The position numbers and the translations under genes were made by a program. Below, one piece after another: positions 18,101-24,555 of a stretch of DNA of 64,000 nucleotides. Origin of the DNA: Phil1 sp040767925. GTDB lineage: Bacteria; Bacillota; Clostridia; Christensenellales; CAG-138. Location: positions 186,001 to 250,000 of the forward strand of contig JAXGNN010000003.1 in assembly GCA_040767925.1 (NCBI GenBank), in the 5' to 3' direction. Position 1 is the first letter of the stretch; each line of letters opens with the position of its first letter. The notes under the pieces are model-generated. The model did not search any database. It was not told the origin of the DNA and saw nothing but the letters and a program-made list of their open reading frames with translations.

Positions 18101-18622
18101 CTGGCCTTTGCCCTCGCACAGATCGACCCGCTCGTACCCCGCATCCACGAGCGCCGCCGAGAGCGCGCGAAGGTCGCACCTCTGTCCGAGCTTCAGGCTC
18201 CGCGTCGAAGACACGAGCGCCTCCATGGGCGCCATGCGCTGCAAAAGCGCCTCCGCCGAGACGACGAGCATCATCTTCTCGCCCGTGGCGAGCCGCGTCA
18301 GCGCCTCCATGCGCCGCGCGACGAGCCCTGCGGAGGCCGCGACCGGCTTCCCGCCGAGCGGCGTTTCCCGCGCGGGCAGGTGGCAGGCGTTTTTCACAAA
18401 ATACGCCGCGTCCTCATAGATGCGCGACGCCGAGGTCTCGTTGGCGGTGACGACGAGCATCGTCTTTCCGCAGTCGGCGAAAAGGCCCGCCGCCGCGTGC
18501 GTGCGGTGCGCCTCGCCCAGGCCGAACACCGCCGCGCACCCCCCCGCCGAGGCGAGGTTCGCGGCGAGCCGCGCGTATTCGGGATGCGTTTTTAAGATCC
18601 GGATGAGGGGATGCTCAGCCAT
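15176..18622 (-). CDS. mfd: transcription-repair coupling factor Mfd
   Basis: The full-length 1148-residue Mfd is the ATP-dependent translocase that removes stalled RNA polymerase and recruits UvrA. In order it carries the UvrB-like N-terminal module, the RNA-polymerase-interacting domain (QPGDLVVHEVHGIGRFVGVEKL), and the RecG-like motor. The motor has Walker A GDVGYGKTEVA near residue 630, DEEQRFG, and the TRG-type region ending in LRGRVGRGSRLGYAYL. The C-terminal domain follows. It overlaps the upstream pth by eight bases; the pth-mfd pair is conserved in Bacillota. uvrB and uvrA lie 10 kb away in the same window. Confidence 0.97.
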   Translation of the reverse strand: MAEHPLIRILKTHPEYARLAANLASAGGCAAVFGLGEAHRTHAAAGLFADCGKTMLVVTANETSASRIYEDAAYFVKNACHLPARETPLGGKPVAASAGLVARRMEALTRLATGEKMMLVVSAEALLQRMAPMEALVSSTRSLKLGQRCDLRALSAALVDAGYERVDLCEGKGQFCLRGGYLDLYPITADLPVRIEFFDDEIDTMRTYDPVSQRSVENVENCVIPPATEVPLTTRARETGMRAMRRKPRLEAEYNSLKEGIAPPGAERLLPLFYPESYVTDYLSKDALILIDEPQRVEESAKHAHNNHLELVSALIQSGEAEPEEAELLGSPMRLISSLDTPRTAMLFSLTRTYGLIRPKELYRFETRPASRYVGAGEALAADIIAWRRHGYTAAVYAGTHAARLQDMLIDAGVDAAVTDRLERDFVPGEVIITGESIGRGFEYPEIKFVAVSETELYGAAREKLVPTRKRRPQMAFSELQPGDLVVHEVHGIGRFVGVEKLTAAGVARDYLHLVYSGGDKLYIPTDQLDRVQKYVGGEEEQAKLSKLGSGEWQRTVSRTRESVKALAFDLVRLYGDRMNRRGHAFSPDTQWQRTLEDSFPYRETPDQLTCIDEIKKDMESERVMDRLLCGDVGYGKTEVALRAAFKAVMDGKQAAFLVPTTILAQQHYGTLASRFSGYPVNVALLSRFNTPAQEKAALDGLAKGNIDVVVGTHKLLSKNVKFKDLGLLVIDEEQRFGVGHKEQIKDMRRSVDCLTLSATPIPRTLHMSMTGIRDMSVIETPPEQRYPVQTYVLEYTDAVAREAILKELGRGGQVYFVYNRVQGMERFAEYLRGLVPEARIAFAHGQMRERALERTMLDFMDQAYDVLLCSTIIESGLDITNVNTILVYDADKMGLSQLYQLRGRVGRGSRLGYAYLTFVKDKVLTDVAEKRLSAIREFTQFGAGFKIAMRDLEIRGAGNLLGPEQHGHMAAVGYDLYCKIVESAVKEARGEPEPVRVDTVMDIPVSASIPHTYVPREADRLSMYKRIALISSRDDVYDVQDELIDRYGDIPAETASLINIALLKAEASRAYVTQLSVRDGEIRFTFDKDAPLDGAKLYAAAGKIEGAQFVYSESPALIVRRPRSDAAALYGMLPQFVYTLLDCVIKI

Positions 18623-19301
18623 CGGCCCTCCCGTCCGCGTTTTTGTCGCCTTCCGGCGCGGCGTCCGATGCTTCCGCTTTTTCCCCCGCTTTTTCCTCGG
18701 CTTTTTTCTCGGCTTTTTCCCGCGCCTTGCCGTTGTTCGGCCGTTTGTTGAAGCGCGCCTGCGCTTCGGCGATTTTTCCTTCGACGATCAGCTCCGCGGC
18801 GTCCGCTGCGTCGCGTATGGCGTTCTTCAGAAGCTCCATGTCCTCTCCCCGGGGCATGCTCATCACGTGGGCGACGATGTCCCGCTCCCCCTCCGGCGCG
18901 CCGATCCCCACGCGGATGCGGGGGAAATCGTCGAACCCGAGCTGGTAGACGACGCTCTTCATGCCGTTGTGGGAGCCGGAGGAGCCTCCGTCCCGGACGC
19001 GGATGGTGCCGAGCGGGATATCCGCGTCGTCGTAGACGAGAAGAAGCTCCGCGGGCGAAACCTTATACCAGTTGACGAGGTCCCGCGCGGCCCAGCCGGA
19101 GTTGTTCATATAGGTCAGGGGCTTGGCGAGCGCGACCTTCCGCGGGCCCATGCGCCCCTCGCCGAAGACGCTCCTGAAGTTCTCGCGGCGGATGTCGATG
19201 TTATACCGCGCGGCGAGAAGGTCGAGCGTCATGAAGCCGATGTTGTGCCGCGTATTCGCGTACTCCCTTCCAGGGTTTCCAAGGCCGATGATCAGGAACA
19301 T
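18615..19301 (-). CDS. pth: peptidyl-tRNA hydrolase with charged C-terminal tail
   Basis: The first 190 residues form a standard peptidyl-tRNA hydrolase, which frees tRNA from drop-off peptidyl-tRNAs. The start MFLIIGLGNPGREYANTRHNIGF contains the catalytic His20, and YMNNSGW and GGSSGSHNGMKS are present. About 35 residues of Lys/Glu/Ala-rich low-complexity sequence follow (KAREKAEKKAEEKAGEKAE and an acidic end), beyond the usual family length. The tail is probably disordered. The gene overlaps mfd by eight bases at its 3' end and has a promoter and leader hairpin upstream. Confidence 0.95.
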   Translation of the reverse strand: MFLIIGLGNPGREYANTRHNIGFMTLDLLAARYNIDIRRENFRSVFGEGRMGPRKVALAKPLTYMNNSGWAARDLVNWYKVSPAELLLVYDDADIPLGTIRVRDGGSSGSHNGMKSVVYQLGFDDFPRIRVGIGAPEGERDIVAHVMSMPRGEDMELLKNAIRDAADAAELIVEGKIAEAQARFNKRPNNGKAREKAEKKAEEKAGEKAEASDAAPEGDKNADGRADG

Positions 19302-19338
19302 GCCCCCACCTCCGTCGTACTTTCCTCACGCGCGAACG

Positions 19339-19362
19339 CCCTCATGCAGCCGTGCATGGGGG
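19339..19362 (-). promoter_or_regulatory. hairpin in the pth leader
   Basis: A 10-bp near-perfect inverted repeat (CCCTCATGCA/TGCATGGGGG, loop GCCG) lies between the pth promoter and its ATG. No T run follows, so it looks like a leader stem-loop and not a terminator. Confidence 0.45.
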
Positions 19363-19373
19363 TGCGCAAGGGT

Positions 19374-19402
19374 ATTATAAAGGACGCGCTCCCGCGGCGC
19401 AA
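19374..19402 (-). promoter_or_regulatory. sigma-A promoter of pth-mfd
   Basis: On the minus strand TTGCGC (19397-19402) and TATAAT (19374-19379) are 17 bases apart, directly downstream of the serine hydrolase stop. Transcription would start near 19367, just before the leader hairpin. Confidence 0.75.
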
Positions 19403-19414
19403 TGGGGAATCCGC

Positions 19415-20179
19415 TCAATTTCCCGCTAAATCGTAAACGGCGCGCGAAACCCTATGGATCGCCATGTCGAAATCGGGCGCATAGACGCCGTTTGCGAGGA
19501 TTGCGAGCACATACGGGCGCGCGCCCGCGACGATGCCCACGTCGTTGGTGATGCCCTCGTCCTCCCCCGTCTTGTTGGCGACGGCGACGTCCCGCGGGAG
19601 AGGCAGCGGCAGCTTGCCGCCGAGCCTCTGCGCAAAGAGGATGCGGAGCATCTCCGCCGAGGCTTCTTTGGATACAACCTCGCCGCGCCAGATCAACTCG
19701 AGCAGTTTTCCCATGCCCGCCGCGCCGACGGTATTCTCCACCCCGCGCAGGGAGGCCTCCCCGTCGAACAGCAGCCGGTTGAGCCGCGTGCCCGCGAGGC
19801 CGAGGCGCGCGATGTTCTCGTTGACGGCGGGGATGCCGATGCGCTTGATGACGAGGTTGGTCGCCGTGTTGTCGGAAAGGATGATCATGAGCGTCACGAG
19901 GTCGAGGAAGGTCACCTCGACGCCGTCGTGCAGCGCGTTGAGCGCGCCGCAGCCGGGGAGCTTGTCCTCCGCTTTTATCGCGAAGCGCTCGTCCCGGCCG
20001 ACCAGGCCCGCCTCCATCTGGCGGAAGGCCTCCGCCATGACGGGCAGCTTGATGACGCTCGCCGCGAGCATGGGCGTTTCCCCGTCCTTCGCAAAGGTCT
20101 CTCCGGTGACGAGGTTCTTGAAATAAAAGCCGACCCTTCCGCCGAGCGGCAGAAAGGGCGAAAGGATGGATGCGTCCAT
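19415..20179 (-). CDS. beta-lactamase-fold serine hydrolase lacking signal peptide and Glu166
   Basis: The 254-residue protein has the class A fold landmarks: SVIK at 41-44 (nucleophile and lysine), SDN at 102-104 and KTG at 203-205. Two things argue against a real beta-lactamase. There is no signal peptide. The omega-loop region TRLNRLLFDGE (131-141) has leucine where TEM-type enzymes have the deacylating Glu166 (TRLDRWEPE). It could be a cytoplasmic serine hydrolase or esterase. The ATG at 20179 is chosen for its GGAGAA site; the open frame upstream overlaps the PHP gene. It is last in the seven-gene run starting at 24454. Confidence 0.82.
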   Translation of the reverse strand: MDASILSPFLPLGGRVGFYFKNLVTGETFAKDGETPMLAASVIKLPVMAEAFRQMEAGLVGRDERFAIKAEDKLPGCGALNALHDGVEVTFLDLVTLMIILSDNTATNLVIKRIGIPAVNENIARLGLAGTRLNRLLFDGEASLRGVENTVGAAGMGKLLELIWRGEVVSKEASAEMLRILFAQRLGGKLPLPLPRDVAVANKTGEDEGITNDVGIVAGARPYVLAILANGVYAPDFDMAIHRVSRAVYDLAGN

Positions 20180-20195
20180 GGGGTTCTCCTTATAG

Positions 20196-20906
20196 TCAGA
20201 CGGTTTTAGGACTTCTGAGATACGCGAGGATGGCCTCGATGGAGCGCTCCTCCACGTCGAGAAAGCTCTCCCGCTCGAAGATGGCGCCAAGCTCGTGCGC
20301 GTCCGAGGAATACAGGACGTGATAGCGGAAGGTTTCCGCGCATTCCGGCACGGGCAGCGTGCGGCTGACCTCCACGCTCGTGAAGCCGATGTCCGGCGGG
20401 AGGAAGCCGAGGTTGTTTAAAACCGAGTTGGAGGTCCTGTTGATGTGCGCGGGGACGGGCACCCCGCCGAGGCTTCGGCAGAGTTCCGTGAGCTCCTCGA
20501 TAGAGAATCCGGCCGATTGGACGAGAAGCCGCGGCTCGATCGCGACGACGTTGTCTTCCTCGTCCATCACGGCCTGCTCGCCGAAAAAGGAGGGCATGTT
20601 GGGGTTGTCGGGCAGGCGTTCATACAGCGCCTCCCCGAGGGAAAGCGCCGCCTCCACGGAGGGCATGTAGCAGAGCACGTGCACCTCCTCGCGGCTTTCC
20701 GCCTCGACGGCGGGCAGGAGCAGGAGGCCGCGCGCGTCCGCGACGGCCTTGATCGCGGGGAGGTTTTTCGCGCTGTTGTGGTCCGCGACGGCGATGACGT
20801 CCAGCCCTTTTAAAAGCGCCATGCCGACGATGTTGTTGGGCGTCATCAGCATATCCGCGCAGGGGGAAAGGCAGGAATGTATATGCAGGTCCGCCGCGAG
20901 CTTCAC
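20196..20906 (-). CDS. PHP-domain metallophosphoesterase
   Basis: The 236-residue PHP (polymerase and histidinol phosphatase) protein keeps the metal motifs DLHIHSCLSP at the N-terminus, VADHNS, VEAESREEVHVL, AHINR and SSDAHE. It should therefore bind a di- or trinuclear metal centre and hydrolyse phosphoesters. In clostridia a PHP gene commonly accompanies DRTGG, RsbW-like and [FeFe]-hydrogenase-like genes, as here. It starts two bases after the upstream DRTGG stop, implying coupled translation. The substrate is unknown; a nucleotide or signalling phosphate is a reasonable guess from the context but is not shown. Confidence 0.88.
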   Translation of the reverse strand: MKLAADLHIHSCLSPCADMLMTPNNIVGMALLKGLDVIAVADHNSAKNLPAIKAVADARGLLLLPAVEAESREEVHVLCYMPSVEAALSLGEALYERLPDNPNMPSFFGEQAVMDEEDNVVAIEPRLLVQSAGFSIEELTELCRSLGGVPVPAHINRTSNSVLNNLGFLPPDIGFTSVEVSRTLPVPECAETFRYHVLYSSDAHELGAIFERESFLDVEERSIEAILAYLRSPKTV

Positions 20907-20908
20907 TT

Positions 20909-21241
20909 TTACGCCCCGACGCCCAGGGAATACATGACGCCCGCGATCTTATACGCCGAGAGCGGCGAGGAGACGACGGCGACGCCGACCTCGTCCGCCT
21001 TTTTGAGCGACCCGGCGTTCACCTCGACGCTCTCCGGCCAGATCACGCAGGCCATCTCGTGCAGCGACGCCACGGCGACGACGTTGAGGTGCGTCTGCAC
21101 CGTCACCCAGGCGCAGCCGGCGGCCCCGCGCGCCATGACCCAGCTTAAAAGGTCGCAGACGCAGCCGCAGGAAATTTTGTTTTCCCCGTGGGCCGAGAGC
21201 ACCCTGCCCTCTATTTGGGACGCGAGTTCGTTGACTGTCAT
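20909..21241 (-). CDS. DRTGG-like domain protein (second copy)
   Basis: The 110-residue small protein has alternating strands and helices and resembles the stand-alone DRTGG-type proteins found beside hydrogenase-like genes of clostridia. The family also occurs as a regulatory module in other proteins and may bind a nucleotide. It is related in size and pattern to the gene at 23124-23477 (TVNELASQIEG versus KASDIMAILDA starts), but the two have diverged strongly. The start at 21241 has GGAGG five bases upstream; an ATG 24 bases earlier lacks a site. It is separated from the upstream Fe-S gene by a dispersed repeat. Confidence 0.7.
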   Translation of the reverse strand: MTVNELASQIEGRVLSAHGENKISCGCVCDLLSWVMARGAAGCAWVTVQTHLNVVAVASLHEMACVIWPESVEVNAGSLKKADEVGVAVVSSPLSAYKIAGVMYSLGVGA

Positions 21242-21276
21242 CGTTTCCTCCACAGTATGACTCAAATATAATTTTG

Positions 21277-21369
21277 GGAATCGTCAGGGCCGCGCTCTTC
21301 GACGATCATCCGGTTTTGAGGGCGCGTACGTCGAAGCGGATGAAAGCGGCAGGCTTTCGCACTTCTGCG
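21277..21369. repeat. dispersed hairpin repeat, copy C
   Basis: The gap between two genes of the hydrogenase-like cassette holds a copy of the repeat family best seen at 36644-36743. Bases 21337-21366 match 36708-36737 at 29 of 30 positions, and the beginning GGAATCGTCAGGGCCGC resembles the start of the other copies. It has an inverted repeat CTTCGAC/GTCGAAG. It abuts the stop codon of the Fe-S gene. Confidence 0.75.
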
Positions 21370-22677
21370 CTAGCCGCGCTTGTTTGCGCTCGCGAGGTCC
21401 ACCATGTCCTGCGCCATCTGGCGCACCTTGTCGCGCAGCTTGAAGATGCAGTCCATCTCCACCGCGCTGCCCTTGACGATGTCCTCCGCGAGCGTGCGGC
21501 AGGTGGGCGAGCCGCAGGAGCCGCAGTCGAGCCCGGGTAGGGAGCGGTTGATCTCCTCGAGCTTCTCGGTCATGCGCGCGGCCTCGACCACATCGTCGGA
21601 AAGCTTTAAGATGTCGTGCGGCAGGAAGGGCTTCTCGAAGCGGATGAGGTCGGAGTGGATATATTTGTTGATGTGCTCGTCGTTCTCCAGTTCCGCACGC
21701 GGCTGGGAGTAGGCGATCCTCCGGTTGCGGTTTTTCGCTACGAACTGGTTCTCGAAGTTCAGCGGGCCGCCCACGCAGCCGCCGCTGCACGCCATCGCCT
21801 CGAAGAGCTGCAGGTCGCGCAGCCTCTCGTTTTCGATTTCCTCCAGACACTGGATGATCGAATGGACGCCGTCGACCGCGAGGTAATGCTCCGTCCCCAC
21901 CGCGGCGGAAAAGCCGCCGATGGTCGCCGCGCCGATGCCGAACGCGCTCGAGGGATGCATCACGGTGTTGGGCTGGGAACTCACCTTGCCGAGGAGGGCG
22001 ATCACCCTGGCGTACATGTCGCGCGAGGCGAAAACGCCGTCGAGCTCGCTCTTCTCGATGCCGAGCGGATTGCGCACGTGCGTGGTCTCCGCCGCGCAGG
22101 GCGAAATGTAATACGCGCCGATCTCATCCATGGGCACGCCGGTCGCCTGCGAGAACTCGCGCTTGGCGATGCGCGCGGCGATCTCGTTGGTGGGCAGGAA
22201 GGGCGAGAGGTTGTCGATGAGGTTCGGGTAAAGCGTGGTGATGAGCCGCGGGATCACCGGGCAGTTGGAGGAGATGAGCGGGAACACCGCATCGGAGGTC
22301 TTTAAATACCGGCGCGTCGCCTCGGCGACGATCTCGGCGGCCTTCGCCTCCTCGTAGATCGCGTCGAACCCCATCGCGTACAGGCACGGGAACAGGTCCT
22401 CCGGCGAGGTCACGGTCCTGAACTGCGCGTAGAAGGACGCGGAGGGGATGCAGATGTTGTATTTGAATTCGCCCAGCGCCTCGAGCGGCGTCGTCACCGA
22501 CACCACCGCATGGTGGTGACAGTATACGATGCACCTGCCGCAGTCGATGCAGCGGTCGGCGATGATCTTCGCCTTGCCCGCCTGCACGCGGATGGCCTCG
22601 GTGGGGCAGGTCTTGATGCAGCTCGTGCAGCCGACGCACCTGCGCTTGTCTATCCTGACGGAATGCGTATACATCAT
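21370..22677 (-). CDS. [FeFe]-hydrogenase-like Fe-S protein with altered H-cluster motifs
   Basis: The 435-residue protein has two N-terminal [4Fe-4S] ferredoxin motifs (Cys14/17/20/24 and Cys43/46/49/53). A hydrogenase large-subunit-like domain follows (about 70-345), and then a C-terminal Fe-S domain with CGSCGSPTC (385-393) and Cys410. In the H-cluster region the four cluster-ligand cysteines remain (139, 194, 297, 301). However, TSCCP reads SSNCP, so the proton-relay cysteine is Asn138, and MPCxxKxxE reads SPCAAETTH, so its Lys and Glu are lost. This fits the non-canonical HfsB/sensory-type proteins and not an H2-producing enzyme. The first of two adjacent ATGs overlaps the upstream ATPase stop by four bases. 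Confidence 0.88.
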   Translation of the reverse strand: MMYTHSVRIDKRRCVGCTSCIKTCPTEAIRVQAGKAKIIADRCIDCGRCIVYCHHHAVVSVTTPLEALGEFKYNICIPSASFYAQFRTVTSPEDLFPCLYAMGFDAIYEEAKAAEIVAEATRRYLKTSDAVFPLISSNCPVIPRLITTLYPNLIDNLSPFLPTNEIAARIAKREFSQATGVPMDEIGAYYISPCAAETTHVRNPLGIEKSELDGVFASRDMYARVIALLGKVSSQPNTVMHPSSAFGIGAATIGGFSAAVGTEHYLAVDGVHSIIQCLEEIENERLRDLQLFEAMACSGGCVGGPLNFENQFVAKNRNRRIAYSQPRAELENDEHINKYIHSDLIRFEKPFLPHDILKLSDDVVEAARMTEKLEEINRSLPGLDCGSCGSPTCRTLAEDIVKGSAVEMDCIFKLRDKVRQMAQDMVDLASANKRG

Positions 22678-23120
22678 TTACCTCCATCGCCCGGGCCGAG
22701 CAGATACAAGGCGGTGATGGTCGTCCCGACCCCCGGCGCCGAATCGATCGTGAATTCGTGGCAGTGGCGCTGTATGTTGGGCAGGCCCATGCCCGCGCCG
22801 AAGCCCATGTTGCGCACCTCCTGGGATGCGGTCGACCAGCCCTCCTGCAGCGCGAGGGAAACATCGGGTATCCCCGGGCCCCTGTCGGCGCTCGTGAGGC
22901 GGAGCCTGTCCTTAAACATCTCGAGGGAAAGCCTCCCGCCGTCCGAATGGATCACGAGGTTGAGCTCGAGCTCGTAGGAGGCGATGGCGATGTCCCGGAT
23001 GATCCCGGGGTCGATGCCCATGCGCTTGAGCGTGCTCTTCATGGTGCGCGAAGCGTCCCCCGCCGTGGCGAAATTTCCGCTTTCGACTTTATAGCTTTCG
23101 CTATAGATCACTCCCTGCAT
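22674..23120 (-). CDS. RsbW-like GHKL ATPase (anti-sigma-factor-type)
   Basis: The 148-residue protein is a stand-alone histidine-kinase-type ATP-binding domain. The N-box is Glu50-Asn54-His58 (SYELELNLVIH), the G1 box is DRGPG (79-83), and the glycine lid is GFGAGMGLPNI (106-116). It has no dimerisation or His-phosphotransfer domain, so it resembles RsbW/SpoIIAB anti-sigma kinases. Homologues are found next to DRTGG and hydrogenase-like genes in clostridia. It starts three bases after the upstream DRTGG stop and overlaps the Fe-S gene by four bases. A partner sigma factor or anti-anti-sigma protein is not in the window. Confidence 0.85.
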   Translation of the reverse strand: MQGVIYSESYKVESGNFATAGDASRTMKSTLKRMGIDPGIIRDIAIASYELELNLVIHSDGGRLSLEMFKDRLRLTSADRGPGIPDVSLALQEGWSTASQEVRNMGFGAGMGLPNIQRHCHEFTIDSAPGVGTTITALYLLGPGDGGK

Positions 23121-23123
23121 GTC

Positions 23124-23477
23124 CTACCTCGTACAGCTCCTGAGTCCCGCCTCGTAGAGCAGCCCGCAGGAAGTATAGAGCGTCTTGTCCGTATTGAGCA
23201 CGACGAGGTCCAGCTCGCGCGCGATGGAAAGGATGTCGTCCGGCACCCTTTTGCCGCGCACGAACACCACGCAACGGATGTCGAGCATCTCGATCGTGCG
23301 GATCACATGCTGGTTGATGGTCCCGGTGAGGATGAGCGTGTTGGGATCGACCGGATATGCGAGCATATCGCTCATCATATCCGCGCCGAATGCGGAATGG
23401 ATGTCCACCTCCTCGAGATACTCTTTGCCGCAGAGCACCTGCGCGTCCAGTATGGCCATGATGTCCGATGCTTTCAT
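23124..23477 (-). CDS. DRTGG-domain protein (first copy)
   Basis: The 117-residue protein resembles DRTGG-domain proteins: an N-terminal MKASDIMAILDAQVLCG, a central strand LILTGTINQHVIRTIEMLDI, and CVVFVRGKRVPDD. Related domains occur in phosphotransacetylase-linked and CBS-containing regulators, where nucleotide sensing is suspected. It lies eight bases behind the SPOR-domain gene and three bases ahead of the ATPase gene, so it is part of one transcript. Which ligand it binds is not known. Confidence 0.78.
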   Translation of the reverse strand: MKASDIMAILDAQVLCGKEYLEEVDIHSAFGADMMSDMLAYPVDPNTLILTGTINQHVIRTIEMLDIRCVVFVRGKRVPDDILSIARELDLVVLNTDKTLYTSCGLLYEAGLRSCTR

Positions 23478-23485
23478 GCTCCCCG

Positions 23486-24454
23486 CTATCCCGCCAGCGC
23501 CTGCGAAAGGGCGGCGTACTTATCCGTGATATTGAGATAAGTATACTTCATCGCCGCCGAAAAATCCACTGTGCTTTGATATTCGCCGTTGACGAGCGTC
23601 TCGAGGGACGCCTTGATGTTCCCGTACGCGTTCAATATCCGCGAGAGCGCGCCGCCGTCCGGCGCGAAGGAGGCGAGCGGTTCCATTTCGGCTTCGAGCG
23701 CGTCGAGTATCCCCTGAGCGAGCGCCTTCCCCTCGGTGAGGCTCATGCTCTCCTTATCGAAGTTGATCACGGCCTCGGCGACCCCCGCGCGCGCCTTGGA
23801 GAGCGCCTCGAAGCCCTCGCTCACGCCCTCCATGGATTCCTTGGGCGCCGTCACCTTGAATACGGCGGAGTTCGCGGTGAGCGTATACACGGTGCAGTCC
23901 GTCCCCTCGGAAACGAGACGGTCCTTCACGCTCTTGGCGCTGTCGTAGGTTTCATAGCCGGAGGCCATGACGCGATAGCGCGCCTCGCCCGTAGACGTAT
24001 CCTCGATGATGTAGCCCGCCGCGCCCCGCGCCTGCAGCGTCGCCGCCTCCGCCTCCGCGTTCGCGCGCGAGGAGAACACGCCCATCTGCAGCATATAACA
24101 GGTGACGCCCGGGAAGGTCACCTCGGCGCTGACGGGCTTGGAGTCGCCCGCCGAGAGGTCGATGGCGGTCGTCCCACCCTCGCCGAGGCTCCCCTGCGGG
24201 TCCTCCGCGCCGCCTGTGCCGGCCGCGTCGGGGTCCTTATCCTCGTCCGACACCCCGGTGAAAAAGTCGACCACGGGCGCCATGACGTTTTTCGCCACCC
24301 ACTGTCCCGCCGTCGAGGACGCGATGACATAGATGATCCCCGCGATGAGCAGCAGCGCGATGACCGCGCCGCCCGCCGAGCCGCCGCCGGAGGTGCCCGC
24401 GGGCCTGTTCCTGTATTTCATTCTCGCGCGTCGTCTCCTGCGCCTGTATTCCAT
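23486..24454 (-). CDS. SPOR-domain single-pass membrane protein
   Basis: The 322-residue protein starts with a very basic cytoplasmic stretch (MEYRRRRRRARMKYRNR). One membrane helix follows (about 30-47, AVIALLLIAGIIYVIAS), then an acidic Gly-rich linker. A SPOR domain spans about 115-185 (CYMLQMGVFSSRANAEAEAATL), followed by a helical C-terminal region. SPOR domains bind denuded peptidoglycan at division or spore septa, outside the cell. The ATG at 24454 has GGAGG five bases upstream. It is first in the run leading into the DRTGG/ATPase/Fe-S genes, eight bases from the next gene, and divergent from trmK. Confidence 0.82.
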   Translation of the reverse strand: MEYRRRRRRARMKYRNRPAGTSGGGSAGGAVIALLLIAGIIYVIASSTAGQWVAKNVMAPVVDFFTGVSDEDKDPDAAGTGGAEDPQGSLGEGGTTAIDLSAGDSKPVSAEVTFPGVTCYMLQMGVFSSRANAEAEAATLQARGAAGYIIEDTSTGEARYRVMASGYETYDSAKSVKDRLVSEGTDCTVYTLTANSAVFKVTAPKESMEGVSEGFEALSKARAGVAEAVINFDKESMSLTEGKALAQGILDALEAEMEPLASFAPDGGALSRILNAYGNIKASLETLVNGEYQSTVDFSAAMKYTYLNITDKYAALSQALAG

Positions 24455-24520
24455 ATATACCTCCGTCACGCTTATGGTATGGCTATACTTATGAGCGTTG
24501 TCCAAAAAACTTTCCAAACT

Positions 24521-24549
24521 TTGCAATTGCCGCGCATTTGTTTTAGAAT
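24521..24549 (+). promoter_or_regulatory. promoter of trmK placed for a leaderless transcript
   Basis: TTGCAA (24521-24526) and TAGAAT (24544-24549) are 17 bases apart. The ATG at 24556 follows the -10 box by only six bases, which puts the expected transcription start on or next to the start codon. Confidence 0.68.
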
Positions 24550-24555
24550 AGCTGC

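Noticed and set aside
19415..20290. Antibiotic resistance beta-lactamase call
   Set aside because: No signal peptide, and the Glu166 position is Leu; a resistance role is not supported by the sequence.
21284..21850. A 188-codon minus-strand frame overlapping the hydrogenase-like gene
   Set aside because: Its Arg/Ala/Gly-rich content is typical of an out-of-frame reading of GC-rich DNA, and the overlapping frame encodes clear Fe-S motifs.
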